From Oricola cellulosilytica (lineage in GTDB: Bacteria > Pseudomonadota > Alphaproteobacteria > Rhizobiales > Rhizobiaceae): a DNA stretch of 64,000 nt. How positions within the stretch are numbered: position 1 is the stretch's first letter; each line of letters opens with the position of its first letter. A program made the position numbers and the translations under genes. Below are positions 10,303 through 20,288 of this stretch, one piece after another. The notes beneath the pieces were generated by a model. The model did not search any database, had not been told where the DNA came from, and saw nothing but the letters and a program-made list of their open reading frames with translations. The stretch spans positions 322,001 through 386,000 of the forward strand of contig NZ_JAINFK010000003.1 of assembly GCF_019966575.1 (NCBI RefSeq). Direction: 5' to 3'.

Positions 10303-10590
10303 ATGGGCCCATTGGAAGAACGGATCACAAGAAAGATTCAGGAACAACTTTCACCGACCCGGTTCGAAGTTATCAATGAGAGCCATTTGCACGCCGGACA
10401 TCAGGGCGGAGCAATGGATGGAACCGGGGAGACTCATTTCCGGGTCCGCGTGATCGCTGCGTCCTTCACCGGGATGAGTCGGGTAGATCGGCATCGCGCG
10501 CTTAACGAGTTGCTCGCTGACGAACTCGCCGGCGGCGTCCACGCGCTGGCGCTCGAACCCGCCGCACCAAGTGAGAACGTCAGGTGGTGA
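10303..10590 (+). CDS. bolA: BolA family protein
   Basis: A 95-residue BolA-fold protein. BolA proteins partner with monothiol glutaredoxins to bind 2Fe-2S clusters and affect iron handling and cell shape. The conserved core from SHLHAGH to RVRVIAASFTGMSRVDRHRALNELL is complete, including the histidines implicated in cluster binding. It is divergent from the J-domain gene and convergent with the CorC-like gene, whose stop lies six bases away. Confidence 0.93.
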   Translation: MGPLEERITRKIQEQLSPTRFEVINESHLHAGHQGGAMDGTGETHFRVRVIAASFTGMSRVDRHRALNELLADELAGGVHALALEPAAPSENVRW

Positions 10591-10596
10591 TGGAGC

Positions 10597-11853
10597 CTAA
10601 ACGGGCCGGACCCTGAGCTTGGTAATGCGATTTTTCTCGCGTTTCATCACAACAAAGCGCATGCCGTGGAATGTGAAGGCCTGTTTTTCGGCCGGGATCG
10701 TCTGCGCTTCGTGAATGACAAGACCTGCTATTGTCGTCGCCTCATCGTCCGGCAAATTCCAGTCAAGCGCCCGGTTGATGTCTCGGATCGGCACCGAGCC
10801 ATCGACGACCACCGATCCGTCGGCCTCCGTGCGGACACCTTGAACGTCGATGTCGTGCTCGTCGGCAATCTCGCCGACGATCTCCTCGATGATGTCCTCC
10901 AGCGTGACAAGTCCCTCAACCTCGCCGTACTCGTCGACTACCAGCGCGACATGCGCCTTACGCCGCAGGAACGCGTCGAGCTGATCGCGCAAGCTCGTCG
11001 TATCGGGCACGAACCACGGCTTGGTCGCCACCTTGAGGATATCGATCTTTGCTGGATCGTTTTCGACAGCGTGCAGCGCTCGCAGTATGTCTTTCGCATG
11101 CACGATTCCGACGATGTTGTCCGTTTCGCCGCGCCAAACCGGCATCCTTGTATGGGGGCTTTGCAGGATCTCGGCGACGATCGTCCTCGGATCGAGATCC
11201 GCATTGACCATGCGCATGCTCGTCCGGTGAACCATGATGTCGGACACCTCCAGTTCAGCGAGGTCCAGCAACCCTCCGAGCCGGTCCCGTTCTTCTTTCA
11301 CGACCGAGCCTTCCTGGTGCAACACTTCGACCGCGCCGCGAATTTCCTCGTGAGCGGTCAGCATGGATTCGTTGTCGGCCAGATCAACCCCGAAGAATTT
11401 GAGAATCCGGCGCACGAGCCAGTTAACAAAGCTGGAAAGCGGACCGACCACCACAACGAAGCGGCGAATGACGGGCGCCACGAAAAGCGCGAACCGGTCG
11501 GGGTTGGAAATCGCCCAGGATTTCGGCAGTACCTCGGCGAAGATCACCAGCAGCACTGTCATCCCGATCGTCGCATAGGCCACACCCGTCTGTCCGAAGA
11601 TGGTCAGGAAGACGCTGGTCGCCAGTGCGGAACCGAGAATATTGACAAGATTGTTGCCGATTAGCAGCGCGCCGATCAGCCTGTCCTGACGACTTAGCAT
11701 CGCGTTGACGCTTCTGGCGCGCAGATCGCCATTGGCCTCGAACTGGTGCATGCGTGCTCTCGATGTCGCCGTCAGCGCGGTCTCCGAGCCAGAGAAAAAT
11801 GCCGACATGATCACCAGAAAGAGCACCACCAGGGCGACAATCAGAATTTCCAT
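10597..11853 (-). CDS. CorC/HlyC-type transporter (CNNM/DUF21 with CBS pair)
   Basis: A 418-residue integral membrane protein with an N-terminal DUF21/CNNM transmembrane domain (three to four helices in residues 1-190), a pair of cytoplasmic CBS domains (about 205-330) and a C-terminal CorC_HlyC domain. Relatives take part in magnesium and cobalt efflux or regulate transport. It lies seven bases before aroB's stop-side end on the same strand, so aroK-aroB-corC may form one operon. The transported ion is unknown. Confidence 0.92.
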   Translation of the reverse strand: MEILIVALVVLFLVIMSAFFSGSETALTATSRARMHQFEANGDLRARSVNAMLSRQDRLIGALLIGNNLVNILGSALATSVFLTIFGQTGVAYATIGMTVLLVIFAEVLPKSWAISNPDRFALFVAPVIRRFVVVVGPLSSFVNWLVRRILKFFGVDLADNESMLTAHEEIRGAVEVLHQEGSVVKEERDRLGGLLDLAELEVSDIMVHRTSMRMVNADLDPRTIVAEILQSPHTRMPVWRGETDNIVGIVHAKDILRALHAVENDPAKIDILKVATKPWFVPDTTSLRDQLDAFLRRKAHVALVVDEYGEVEGLVTLEDIIEEIVGEIADEHDIDVQGVRTEADGSVVVDGSVPIRDINRALDWNLPDDEATTIAGLVIHEAQTIPAEKQAFTFHGMRFVVMKREKNRITKLRVRPV

Positions 11854-11859
11854 AACCGT

Positions 11860-12981
11860 CTATTCTCCAATCGCCCCGGCAAGATAGGCGTGCACTTCCG
11901 AAGCGGGAACGTCGCGCGCGACGAAGGCCTGACCTATGCCGCGCGTGAGGATGAAGTTCAGCGCGCCGCGGGTGACCTTCTTGTCTTGCGCTATGAAATC
12001 GAGCATCCGGTCGGCGTTGCCGGCAACCGCCTTCAGCCCGTTGAGATTTGTCGGCAGTCCGGCGGTTTCAAGATGCGCGGCGACCCGCTTCGCATCGTCC
12101 GGGCTCGCGAGGTTCATGCGCGCCGAAAACTCGTGCGCCATCACCATGCCGATGGCGACACCTTCGCCGTGTACGATGATCTCCGGATCGAATTTCGCCG
12201 CGGCCTCCAGGGCGTGGCCGAAGGTGTGGCCGAGATTGAGCAGGGCCCGATCGCCCGTCTCGCGTTCGTCGCGCGCAACCACCGCGGACTTCGCTCGGCA
12301 CGATTCGGCGATCGCGTTAATTCGCTCGGGCCCGCCCGCGCGAATTGCCGGCCATTGCCTCTCCAGCCACGCGAAGAAATCCGGGCGGTCGATCAGCCCG
12401 TATTTAACCACCTCGGCATAGCCAGCGCGGAATTCACGATCCGGCAGCGTGTCGAGCGCGTCCGTATCAGCCAGAACCAGTTGCGGCTGGTAGAACGCGC
12501 CAACGAGGTTCTTGCCATGGGGACTGTTGATGCCGGTCTTGCCGCCAACTGAGGAATCGACTTGGGCGAGCAGAGAGGTCGGCATCTGCACAAACCGCAT
12601 TCCGCGCCGCGCGATAGCGGCCGCGAATCCGGCGAGATCACCGATCACGCCGCCTCCGAGTGCAATGACCGCATCACCGCGTTCAAGTCTCGCATCGAGG
12701 ATCCGCTCAACCACATCCTGCAGGGTAGGGTAACATTTGGAAGGTTCGCCAGCCGGTACGCGGACCACCGTCGCGCCGATGCCGAATGCCTCCATACTCG
12801 CCAAGACTGAATCGAGGTGATAGCGCGCGACGTTCTCGTCGGTCACAACCGCGGCCCGTGCGCCCGGTGGTAGCACATCGGCCACCAGTTCGCCGCTCTT
12901 GGCGAGCAATCCGGGACCGATATGGATGTCATAGGACCGGTCGCCGAGAGACACCGGCACTATCTGATGGATGTCCCTCAT
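11860..12981 (-). CDS. aroB: 3-dehydroquinate synthase
   Basis: A 373-residue NAD-dependent enzyme of the second shikimate step, converting DAHP to 3-dehydroquinate. The NAD-binding motif [11 protein letters not shown] and the metal-binding histidines in the [10 protein letters not shown] segment are visible. Its ATG overlaps the aroK stop (ATGA), the usual tight coupling of these two genes in alphaproteobacteria. Confidence 0.96.
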   Translation of the reverse strand: MRDIHQIVPVSLGDRSYDIHIGPGLLAKSGELVADVLPPGARAAVVTDENVARYHLDSVLASMEAFGIGATVVRVPAGEPSKCYPTLQDVVERILDARLERGDAVIALGGGVIGDLAGFAAAIARRGMRFVQMPTSLLAQVDSSVGGKTGINSPHGKNLVGAFYQPQLVLADTDALDTLPDREFRAGYAEVVKYGLIDRPDFFAWLERQWPAIRAGGPERINAIAESCRAKSAVVARDERETGDRALLNLGHTFGHALEAAAKFDPEIIVHGEGVAIGMVMAHEFSARMNLASPDDAKRVAAHLETAGLPTNLNGLKAVAGNADRMLDFIAQDKKVTRGALNFILTRGIGQAFVARDVPASEVHAYLAGAIGE

Positions 12982-13598
12982 ACTCCTCTAGCCTCGCCGG
13001 CGGCGCCAACGTGACTGACGCGAGAGGCGTTGCCTACGGTCAGAAAAGTGGCGACAGCCTCCACGACCCGGGCTGCCATTTCATCCTTGGAGACGTCCTG
13101 CGAAGGGACTTCGACATCTGCGTGCGCATAGACAGGGTAGCGCTCGGCAATCAGTTTTTGCATCACCATGCGCGGATCGGGATTTTGCAACAGCGGACGG
13201 TTTTGGCGACGCGAAACCCGTTCCATTAGCAGGTCGATATCCGCGGAAAGCCAGATCGAGACGCCGCGCCGTGCGATCGTCTGGCGCGTCTGCTCGTTCA
13301 TGAATGCACCGCCGCCGGTCGCGAGCACCCGCGGCCCTCCCTTCAGGACGCGGGCGATAACCCGTTTCTCCAGGGCGCGGAATTCGGGTTCGCCATATTG
13401 TTCGAACAGGTCGGCCACTGTCATTTGCGAAGCGGCTTCGATTTCCGAATCAGCGTCGACGAACGGCAGTTCGAGCATCGCAGCCAGTTTTCGACCGATG
13501 GCCGATTTGCCAGCGCCCATAAGTCCCACGAGCACCACGGACCGCTTGCCGATCAGGCGGCGGACGGTCTTGCAATGTGCTGTCGTTTCCCGGGTCAT
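12978..13598 (-). CDS. aroK: Shikimate kinase
   Basis: A 206-residue P-loop kinase that phosphorylates shikimate. Walker A is [11 protein letters not shown]; the shikimate-binding residues DADSEIE and the GGG motif (ATGGGAFM) are present, and the lid contains [11 protein letters not shown] 13598 ([10 protein letters not shown]) is preferred over a longer frame. It overlaps aroB by four bases and is divergent from the small membrane protein gene at 13745. Confidence 0.96.
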   Translation of the reverse strand: MTRETTAHCKTVRRLIGKRSVVLVGLMGAGKSAIGRKLAAMLELPFVDADSEIEAASQMTVADLFEQYGEPEFRALEKRVIARVLKGGPRVLATGGGAFMNEQTRQTIARRGVSIWLSADIDLLMERVSRRQNRPLLQNPDPRMVMQKLIAERYPVYAHADVEVPSQDVSKDEMAARVVEAVATFLTVGNASRVSHVGAAGEARGV

Positions 13599-13744
13599 GC
13601 TCTCCACCGTGTGGCTCCGCTTACCACACGAACGGTTGTGACGTGTCAAGAATTGTAACGGCGGTGAAGTTAGGGTTTGATTTCGACGCTGCGGGAACGC
13701 ATACCGCAACAGAGGAAGGGGCGCCTCGGAGGATTTGGGGAAAC

Positions 13745-13894
13745 ATGCCGAGTTTGATTCGGTTTCTTTTCATGATCGGCGTGCTTGCGGGCTTGGTATA
13801 CGCGGGCATGTGGGCGCTTGTCTTCTTTGTCGAGCCGACGCCGCGTGAAATGACAGTGCGCATTCCCGCCGACCGGATCAATCCGGACCGCTAG
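13745..13894 (+). CDS. Conserved 49-residue single-pass membrane protein
   Basis: A 49-residue protein with one hydrophobic helix ([22 protein letters not shown]) followed by a short polar tail that ends [20 protein letters not shown]. Tiny proteins with this same tail are, from memory, found between aroK and xerD in many Hyphomicrobiales; databases sometimes carry the misleading name 'histidine kinase'. There is no kinase domain. Its function is unknown. Confidence 0.8.
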   Translation: MPSLIRFLFMIGVLAGLVYAGMWALVFFVEPTPREMTVRIPADRINPDR

Positions 13895-13954
13895 CGTGGA
13901 GACACACTTGGCGGCGGAAACCGGGGGTAAACTTTCCGGCGTTAGCTTTCGGGC

Positions 13955-14872
13955 ATGATCGACGCATTCCTGGAAATGATGAGCGCCGAACGAGGCGCTG
14001 CGGACAACACGCTCGCTTCCTACCGCCGCGACCTGGAGGATGCCGAGCGCTTCACGCGCTCTTCATGCGGAACACGATTGGCTGAATCCGCGTCAAGCGA
14101 TATCGCGGCGTTGTTGCGTGACATGGAAAAAGCGGGCTTTGCCGCATCCTCGCAAGCGCGGCGCCTATCCGCGCTACGGCAATATTTTCGATTTCTACAC
14201 GCCGAAGGCATACGGGCCGACGATCCTACGGGGGTCGTCATGTCGCCCAAACGCGCGCGCGCCTTGCCGAAGATCCTGAGCGAAAACGAAGTCGATCGTC
14301 TGCTGCACCGCGCCGCCGACGAGGCAAGAGATCCGTCGATAGCGGCGGGGCAGGTGCAGAGCGCGGTCCGAACCCGCGCATTGCTGGAACTCCTCTATGC
14401 AACCGGAATGCGGGTCACCGAACTCGTGTCACTTCCCGTCAGTGTCGCTTGGAGCGAGGAGCCGTTCTTCATCGTGAAAGGTAAGGGCGGCAAGGAACGG
14501 ATGGTTCCAGTCACGCAATCCGCTCGCGATGCGGTATCGGACCACCTCCAATTGCGCGACCGCGATCCGCGATCCGCTACTTGCCCCTGGCTCTTCCCGG
14601 CAGAAAGTTACACGAAAGCCATCGCGAGGCAGGTTTTCGCCCGCGACTTGAAGGCACTCGGTGCGCGATGCGGAATCCCTTCCGCACGCATGTCGCCGCA
14701 CGTGCTCCGTCACGCTTTCGCAAGTCACCTGCTGCAGAATGGCGCCGATTTGCGAGTGGTGCAGCAGCTTCTTGGGCACGCCGATATCTCCACGACGCAA
14801 ATCTACACACACGTGATGGAGGAGCGTCTGCACCGCCTTGTCAGCGAGAATCATCCGCTGGCGTGCAGATAG
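13955..14872 (+). CDS. xerD: Tyrosine recombinase XerD
   Basis: A 305-residue site-specific recombinase with a SAM-like N-terminal DNA-binding domain and a C-terminal catalytic domain. The catalytic set is complete: Arg in TGMRVTEL, the His-x-x-Arg pair in [11 protein letters not shown], His in [11 protein letters not shown] and the nucleophile Tyr in QIYTHV. With XerC it resolves chromosome dimers at dif. No attachment site or phage genes are nearby, so this is the housekeeping enzyme, not a mobile-element integrase. Confidence 0.95.
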   Translation: MIDAFLEMMSAERGAADNTLASYRRDLEDAERFTRSSCGTRLAESASSDIAALLRDMEKAGFAASSQARRLSALRQYFRFLHAEGIRADDPTGVVMSPKRARALPKILSENEVDRLLHRAADEARDPSIAAGQVQSAVRTRALLELLYATGMRVTELVSLPVSVAWSEEPFFIVKGKGGKERMVPVTQSARDAVSDHLQLRDRDPRSATCPWLFPAESYTKAIARQVFARDLKALGARCGIPSARMSPHVLRHAFASHLLQNGADLRVVQQLLGHADISTTQIYTHVMEERLHRLVSENHPLACR

Positions 14873-14939
14873 CGTTATCTTGACATCAATCCCTTTTACC
14901 TCCACCTGCACCCGAAATCGTCACCGGAACCGCTATTGA

Positions 14940-15899
14940 ATGTACAGCTATCTCGATTTCGAAAAGCCGATTGCCGATCTGGATGGCCAGATCATGGAAC
15001 TCAAAAAGCTTTCCGAAGGTGAGAACGGCGGGGTTGACGTAGCCGAGGAAATCGCCCGTCTGGAGCGGCGCTCGGCCGAGGCCCTTGTCGAGGTGTATCG
15101 GAAACTGACGCCTTGGCAGAAGGCGCAGGTCGCCCGCCACCCGGACCGTCCGCACTGCTCACGCTACGTGGAAGCGCTGTTTACGGAGTTCACGCCGCTG
15201 GCAGGCGACCGGAAATTTGCCGAGGACCATGCGGTGATCGCCGGCTTCGCCCGTTTCAACGGTGAGCCCGTAGCCGTGATCGGCCAGGAAAAGGGTTCCG
15301 ACACCAAGGCTCGGCTCAAGCACAATTTCGGCATGGCGCGCCCGGAGGGTTATCGAAAGGCCGTGAGGATCATGGAACTGGCGAACCGCTTTGCGATGCC
15401 GGTTATCACGCTGGTCGACACGGCTGGCGCCTATCCCGGGGTCGGGGCAGAGGAGCGTGGGCAGGCCGAGGCGATCGCCCGGTCGACCGAGGCCTGCCTG
15501 AATCTCGAAGTGCCGATTGTCTCGGTCGTTATTGGGGAGGGCGGCTCGGGGGGCGCCATAGCGATCGCCACCGCCAATCGCGTGTTCATGCTCGAACATT
15601 CCATCTACAGCGTCATTTCGCCGGAGGGCGGAGCGTCGATTCTCTGGCGCGACGCAGCCCGCGCCAAGGACGCCGCGACGGCGATGAAGATCACGGCGCA
15701 GGATCTCCAGGACCTGAAGATCATCGACGGCATCATTCCCGAGCCGCTCGGCGGCGCGCATCGGGACCACGATGCTGTCATAATGGAAACGTCAAAAACA
15801 CTGAAACAGGCGCTTGACGAACTCTCCCCCATCGACGGGCTGACCCTCAAGAAGGATCGTCGTGAGAAGTTTCTCGCTATCGGTCGCCACCTGAACTAG
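14940..15899 (+). CDS. accA: Acetyl-CoA carboxylase carboxyltransferase subunit alpha
   Basis: A 319-residue subunit that, with AccD, transfers the carboxyl group from carboxybiotin to acetyl-CoA to make malonyl-CoA for fatty acid synthesis. Begins [21 protein letters not shown] and contains the conserved glycine-rich oxyanion region [13 protein letters not shown]. Length equals the family norm. It follows xerD by 67 bases on the same strand. Confidence 0.97.
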   Translation: MYSYLDFEKPIADLDGQIMELKKLSEGENGGVDVAEEIARLERRSAEALVEVYRKLTPWQKAQVARHPDRPHCSRYVEALFTEFTPLAGDRKFAEDHAVIAGFARFNGEPVAVIGQEKGSDTKARLKHNFGMARPEGYRKAVRIMELANRFAMPVITLVDTAGAYPGVGAEERGQAEAIARSTEACLNLEVPIVSVVIGEGGSGGAIAIATANRVFMLEHSIYSVISPEGGASILWRDAARAKDAATAMKITAQDLQDLKIIDGIIPEPLGGAHRDHDAVIMETSKTLKQALDELSPIDGLTLKKDRREKFLAIGRHLN

Positions 15900-16044
15900 C
15901 GTGGACGCGAAACCGCCATATAGCCGCCGCATTTTCTGCCGATTTCACACCCGTGATATTTCCGTGAGTGGGCTGGGGAAACATTGCGGTAAGCAATGGT
16001 CAACTATGATCCGGACGAGAATGACTGACCGGAGGATGTAGCGG

Positions 16045-16992
16045 ATGGTCTTGCGACGCACTTTAACGGCGCTGGTCTTGGCCGGCGCAACCGCGTTGGC
16101 GGGATGTCAGGCCAACGACATATTGGCTCTGAAGGAAAACGCGCCGATTCCGAAAGATGCGTTAGCCTTTATGAAGGCCAACGGGATGACATCCGCGTCA
16201 CCGATATTCATGCGAATCTTCAAGAACGAAGGTGTTCTGGAGATGTGGAAGCAGAAAGACACCGGACGCTACGATCTCGTGAAGAGCTACGAGATTTGCA
16301 AATACTCGGGAGTTCCGGGGCCAAAATTCAAGGAAGGCGACCGGCAGGCTCCGGAGGGCTTCTATTTCGTCTCGCGCAGCCTGCTGAACCCAAATTCGTC
16401 CTATCATCTCTCCTTCAACATGGGCTTTCCCAACGCTTACGATCGCTCACTCGGGCGCACTGGCACGAACCTGATGGTGCATGGCGCATGTTCATCGGCG
16501 GGCTGCTATTCCATGACTGACGAGTATATCGCGGAAATCTACGCATTCGCCCGCGAGGCGTTGAACGGTGGTCAGCAGGACGCATTTCAGATCCAGGCAT
16601 TTCCCTTCCGCATGACGCCGGAAAACCTCGCCGAAAATCGGGGCAGCCCGCACTTTGAATTTTGGAAGATGCTCAAGGAAGGCTACGACCATTTCGAGCT
16701 GACCAAGGTTCCGCCGAAAGTCGATATTTGCGACCGCCGCTATGTCTTTAACCAAGAGGCGGAAGACGGCGAGTTCGTGCCGACCCAGCAGTGTCCGCAG
16801 ACGACGATGCCTGAACGGCTGGCCGTTGCGTACAATACGCTGCAGTCCCAGCACGCACTGGCGTTCGAGCAGGCAGTGGCAAAGCTCGAGGGTCGAGAAA
16901 TTCCCGAGCAGTTGCAATCGATTCCCACAACTCCGGTTCAGGACCTGCTCGAATCGCCCGCCTACACGGGTTCGACCACGTCCGCTGAATAG
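16045..16992 (+). CDS. L,D-transpeptidase family lipoprotein (YafK-like)
   Basis: A 315-residue predicted outer-membrane or periplasmic lipoprotein. The signal peptide ends in the lipobox LAGC with the lipidated Cys at residue 21. A YkuD-type catalytic domain carries HGACSSAGCYSM, in which the His and the second Cys are the expected catalytic pair of L,D-transpeptidases. YafK-like members cleave or form peptidoglycan cross-links or protein attachments. GGAGG lies nine bases upstream of the ATG. The tusA gene follows after seven bases. Confidence 0.9.
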   Translation: MVLRRTLTALVLAGATALAGCQANDILALKENAPIPKDALAFMKANGMTSASPIFMRIFKNEGVLEMWKQKDTGRYDLVKSYEICKYSGVPGPKFKEGDRQAPEGFYFVSRSLLNPNSSYHLSFNMGFPNAYDRSLGRTGTNLMVHGACSSAGCYSMTDEYIAEIYAFAREALNGGQQDAFQIQAFPFRMTPENLAENRGSPHFEFWKMLKEGYDHFELTKVPPKVDICDRRYVFNQEAEDGEFVPTQQCPQTTMPERLAVAYNTLQSQHALAFEQAVAKLEGREIPEQLQSIPTTPVQDLLESPAYTGSTTSAE

Positions 16993-16999
16993 ATCCGCG

Positions 17000-17224
17000 A
17001 TGGAAGACGATTACGATCTACGCGGCCTCAACTGTCCCCTGCCAGTCCTCAAGACGCAAAAACGCATGCGCACCATGGCCAAGGGCGACCGCATCTGGGT
17101 GCGCACAAGCGATCCGCTTGCGGTTATCGATATTCCTAATTTCTGTCAGGAGCGCGGCCACGCGTTGATCGAGACGCAATCCGCTGAAGACGGGCACCGC
17201 TTTCTGATCGAGCGCGGCGCCTGA
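17000..17224 (+). CDS. TusA-like sulfur carrier protein
   Basis: A 74-residue SirA/TusA fold protein. The CPxP motif that carries the persulfide is intact (GLNCPLPVLKTQKR, Cys at residue 12). TusA relays sulfur to tRNA thiolation and other acceptors, but family members in other contexts serve different sulfur pathways. No tusBCDE genes are in the window. Confidence 0.9.
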   Translation: MEDDYDLRGLNCPLPVLKTQKRMRTMAKGDRIWVRTSDPLAVIDIPNFCQERGHALIETQSAEDGHRFLIERGA

Positions 17225-17237
17225 CGTGTCGGCGGCC

Positions 17238-17873
17238 TCAGACCGCCGCCGGGGTCTCGGAAGTCACAACGCCCCGAAGCGCTCCGTACGGCAAAAGCAT
17301 CGCAACGCCGACGATCAGCTTCACGACCAAATCGCCGGCAGCCAGCGATACCCAGAGCGGAACCTCGCTGCCGAAACCCAGAAACGGCACCGGGAAATCG
17401 AGAGAGCCGCGTTCGCCGCCGAAGTCAAAAACGGCGAAAAATCCTGCAAACGCGATGCTGAAGAACATGAAGGTGTCGAGTACCGAACCGATCACCGACG
17501 AGACGAGTGGCGCTTTCCACCATGCGGAATGGCGCAGGCGATCGAAGACGGAAACGTCCAGTAACTGGGCGGCCAGAAAAGCTGTGCCTGAGGCGATCGC
17601 AATACGCGGGCTAGCGAGCAAAGCGGAAAGCGCCACCGCCAGAACGAATCCACAAAACACAATGACACGCGCTGCCGAACTGCCGAAACGGCGGTTTGTC
17701 AGGTCCGTTACGAGGAACGCGACGGGGTAGGTGAAGGCGCCCCATGTCAGGAGATCTCCGAGATTGAGGCCGCCGATCGAGGCCTGGACCGGAAACTGGA
17801 CGAGATAGTTCGACAGCGCGACGATGGCGCACATGGCGAAAATGAAAGGGAAATAAGAGCGCAGAGCTTGCAT
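17238..17873 (-). CDS. Queuosine precursor transporter (YhhQ/VUT family)
   Basis: A 211-residue membrane protein with about six transmembrane helices and the family signatures LGDLLTWGAFTYPVAFLVTDLTNRRFG and TAFLAAQLLDV. YhhQ-type proteins import 7-deazaguanine queuosine precursors. It is convergent with tusA. A GC-rich inverted repeat (CGGCGG with CCGCCG near 17230-17248) overlaps its end but lacks a U tract. Confidence 0.9.
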   Translation of the reverse strand: MQALRSYFPFIFAMCAIVALSNYLVQFPVQASIGGLNLGDLLTWGAFTYPVAFLVTDLTNRRFGSSAARVIVFCGFVLAVALSALLASPRIAIASGTAFLAAQLLDVSVFDRLRHSAWWKAPLVSSVIGSVLDTFMFFSIAFAGFFAVFDFGGERGSLDFPVPFLGFGSEVPLWVSLAAGDLVVKLIVGVAMLLPYGALRGVVTSETPAAV

Positions 17874-17906
17874 TTTTTTACCCTGGGTGATGCCACCAGC
17901 TGAACC

Positions 17907-17934
17907 AACGAAACGGGCCGGCGAACCGGCCCGT
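17907..17934 (-). terminator. Likely intrinsic terminator of rpmB
   Basis: A nine-base-pair perfect stem (ACGGGCCGG / CCGGCCCGT) with a CGAA-type tetraloop at 17913-17934, followed on the minus strand by a modest U-rich tail (TTTCGTT). It lies 29 bases after the rpmB stop. Confidence 0.7.
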
Positions 17935-17962
17935 GAAAAGATCTTTGAACCGGCAGACCGTA

Positions 17963-18256
17963 TCAGGCGGTCTGTTCGGAAACCTTCTTGGCGATCTGAC
18001 GCTTCAGCAGACGGGCACGCTGCGACAGGTCATCCGCCTTGGCTTTCGCCAGAAATGCATCCAGACCACCACGATGCTCGACCGTACGGAGTGCAGCCGC
18101 AGACACGCGAAAACGGTAACTCTGGCCGAGCGTCTCGGACATCAGCGTGACTTGGCAGAGATTTGGCAAAAACCGGCGGCGGGTCTTGTTATTCGCGTGG
18201 CTTACATTGTTGCCAGTCAAGACAGCCTTGCCGGTCAATTCACATGCGCGTGACAT
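17963..18256 (-). CDS. rpmB: 50S ribosomal protein L28
   Basis: A 97-residue L28 protein of the large ribosomal subunit, starting [24 protein letters not shown] and containing the typical [14 protein letters not shown] segment. ATG 18256 is chosen because the longer open frame adds residues foreign to L28. Monocistronic, between the promoter at 18369-18397 and the terminator at 17907-17934. Confidence 0.97.
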   Translation of the reverse strand: MSRACELTGKAVLTGNNVSHANNKTRRRFLPNLCQVTLMSETLGQSYRFRVSAAALRTVEHRGGLDAFLAKAKADDLSQRARLLKRQIAKKVSEQTA

Positions 18257-18368
18257 CGTAATCACCTTTGAAATCGGTTTTCGTATCCGCTTTCGCAACG
18301 CGGTCTCGAGTTGCGCCGACCGAGGCGGCGTCACTGGACAATCGCGGCATCTGCGGAAAAGTCAGGGT

Positions 18369-18397
18369 CCTATAGTGACAACCACCATTTTCGTCAA
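18369..18397 (-). promoter_or_regulatory. sigma-70-type promoter of rpmB
   Basis: On the minus strand, TTGACG (18392-18397) and TATAGG (18369-18374) are separated by 17 bases, close to the housekeeping consensus. It would start transcription near 18362 and leave a leader of about 105 bases before rpmB. Confidence 0.75.
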
Positions 18398-18498
18398 CCG
18401 CCCCCGTTCACTTTCGCGCCGGTTGGCAGACGCCACCATACAATGGTCGCTTTCAGCCGCGAAGCCAATTCCAGGGACGACAACTAGGAAACTGAATC

Positions 18499-19302
18499 AT
18501 GCGCGTGATTGGAGCCGCGTCATTTCTCTTTGTCCTCGCCTCCGCACCCCAGCCGGCTGCACAGGAAGGGGTGACCCACAATTCGGAATACCGGGTAACA
18601 GCGCTCGGACTGCCGGTGGGTACCTCGGCCTTCCAGACTGCAATCGCCGGTGACGTCTACGCGCTCAAGGGCTCTGTGAACTCGTCCGGCCTTGCCCAGC
18701 TTTTCGCCCCCACATCCGGCACCCTGAAAGTCTCAGGTCGCATTGGAAGTGGCGGCGTCGAGGCAAATGCTTTCGCGATGCATTACAAGACTGGAAAGAA
18801 ACGCCAGCGCACTGCCATTGGTTTCAGACGCGGCAGCATCGCCAGTATCGTCAACGAACCCGAGCCGCGCAAAGGCGCAGACTGGATCGACGTTCACCAG
18901 GATCAATTGCGCAATGCCCTCGATCCAATCAGCGCTATGCTGGTTCGCGCGGGAGGGCCAGCCGAGGTCTGTAACCGAACCGTACGCGTGTTCGACGGGG
19001 CAATGCGCGCAGATATCGCCATGTCGTACCTGCGCACCGTGCCGTTCTACACCGAAGGCTTCAATGGAGACGCAGTAACCTGTCGTGCGCGTTTTATTCC
19101 CGTATCAGGCTACTCCGGCGGAAAAAAGGAGATTGCCTGGATGCGTGACAAGGGCCGGATCGAGATCGGGTTTGCGCCGATCGCAGGCACAGAGCTCTAT
19201 GCGCCCGTTACCGCCTCGATCAGCACCCAGATCGGCAAGGTGCGCATTCGCGCGACCCGTTTCCAAAGGACAGGCGCGGCGCCCGAACTCACCGCGAAGT
19301 AG
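18499..19302 (+). CDS. DUF3108 domain-containing exported protein
   Basis: A 267-residue protein with an N-terminal signal peptide (MRVIGAASFLFVLASAPQPAAQ) and a DUF3108 domain in the mature part. Function is unknown; relatives are predicted periplasmic beta-barrel-like or lipocalin-like proteins. Downstream of the rpmB promoter region but on the opposite strand. No partners are evident. Confidence 0.85.
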   Translation: MRVIGAASFLFVLASAPQPAAQEGVTHNSEYRVTALGLPVGTSAFQTAIAGDVYALKGSVNSSGLAQLFAPTSGTLKVSGRIGSGGVEANAFAMHYKTGKKRQRTAIGFRRGSIASIVNEPEPRKGADWIDVHQDQLRNALDPISAMLVRAGGPAEVCNRTVRVFDGAMRADIAMSYLRTVPFYTEGFNGDAVTCRARFIPVSGYSGGKKEIAWMRDKGRIEIGFAPIAGTELYAPVTASISTQIGKVRIRATRFQRTGAAPELTAK

Positions 19303-19370
19303 TTCCGGACCCGCCGTCGCATCGCACGGTCGGCGCTTGACAAAATTTCGCAGCGCGGCGAACGGAAAGT

Positions 19371-20288
19371 ATGTCAGGAGCCCCATCCTCCCGTCCATCG
19401 CGTCTCGCTGCCACACTGATCGGCTTTACGGCGGTCGTGATGTGGGCGTTGCTGGCGCTGTTCACCGCTGTCTCGGGTGACGTGCCGCCGTTCCAGCTCT
19501 CGGCAATGACGTTTGCACTGGGCGGCATGATCGGTCTTGTGGTGTCGACGATGCGAGGAACGCTCCCCGCCCTGAAACGAGCGATTCCGGTAAAAGCATG
19601 GCTGATCGGCGTCGGGGGGCTGTTCGGATATCATTTTCTCTATTTCACCGCCCTCCGTCACGCACCGGCGGTAGAGGCAAGCCTGATCGCTTATCTCTGG
19701 CCGATGCTCATCGTGACCGGCAGCGCGATGATGCCCGGCGAGCGCCTCGGCTGGCACCATCTGGCAGGCGTCGCCTGCGGTTTCGCCGGCACGGTGCTGA
19801 TTGTCACTGACGGAAGCGGACTGTCGCTGAAGACGGAATATGCCTACGGTTATGCCATCGCGCTTGCGGCTGCGTTCACATGGTCTGGCTACTCTCTGCT
19901 TTCGCGCCGTTTCGCGTCCGTTCCGACGGACGTCGTGGCAATCTACTGCATGGCCACCGCCATTCTTTCCCTGATTGCCCATCTCGCGCTCGAAACTACC
20001 GTTTGGCCGCAAGGCACGACCGAGTGGCTGGCGGTTGCCGGCCTCGGGGCTCTGCCCGTCGGGGCGGCGTTCTATGTCTGGGACCATGGCGTCAAGCATG
20101 GGGATATCCAGGTTCTGGGTGCATCTAGCTATGCCGCGCCGCTTATCTCGACGATCATTCTGGTTGCTGCCGGCCAAGCCAACGCCGGCTGGAGCATCGC
20201 GCTTGCCTGCCTCTTGATCACGGGCGGTGCCGCGATCGCCGCGAAGGACATGCTGGTCGTGCGAAGGAGGAAGAACATTGCCATTTGA
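19371..20288 (+). CDS. EamA-family (DMT) transporter
   Basis: A 305-residue membrane protein with ten predicted helices in two EamA repeats; it resembles the YddG-like aromatic amino acid exporters (MSGAPSSRPSRLAATLIGFTAV start, LSAMTFALGG). The substrate is not proven. Its stop overlaps the start of the YhhN-family gene by 11 bases, so the two are probably co-translated. Confidence 0.87.
   Translation: MSGAPSSRPSRLAATLIGFTAVVMWALLALFTAVSGDVPPFQLSAMTFALGGMIGLVVSTMRGTLPALKRAIPVKAWLIGVGGLFGYHFLYFTALRHAPAVEASLIAYLWPMLIVTGSAMMPGERLGWHHLAGVACGFAGTVLIVTDGSGLSLKTEYAYGYAIALAAAFTWSGYSLLSRRFASVPTDVVAIYCMATAILSLIAHLALETTVWPQGTTEWLAVAGLGALPVGAAFYVWDHGVKHGDIQVLGASSYAAPLISTIILVAAGQANAGWSIALACLLITGGAAIAAKDMLVVRRRKNIAI

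Noticed and set aside
13955-14872. The XerD-like gene as a phage or element integrase
   Set aside because: It matches housekeeping XerD in length and motifs and lies next to aroK and accA, with no mobile-element genes nearby.
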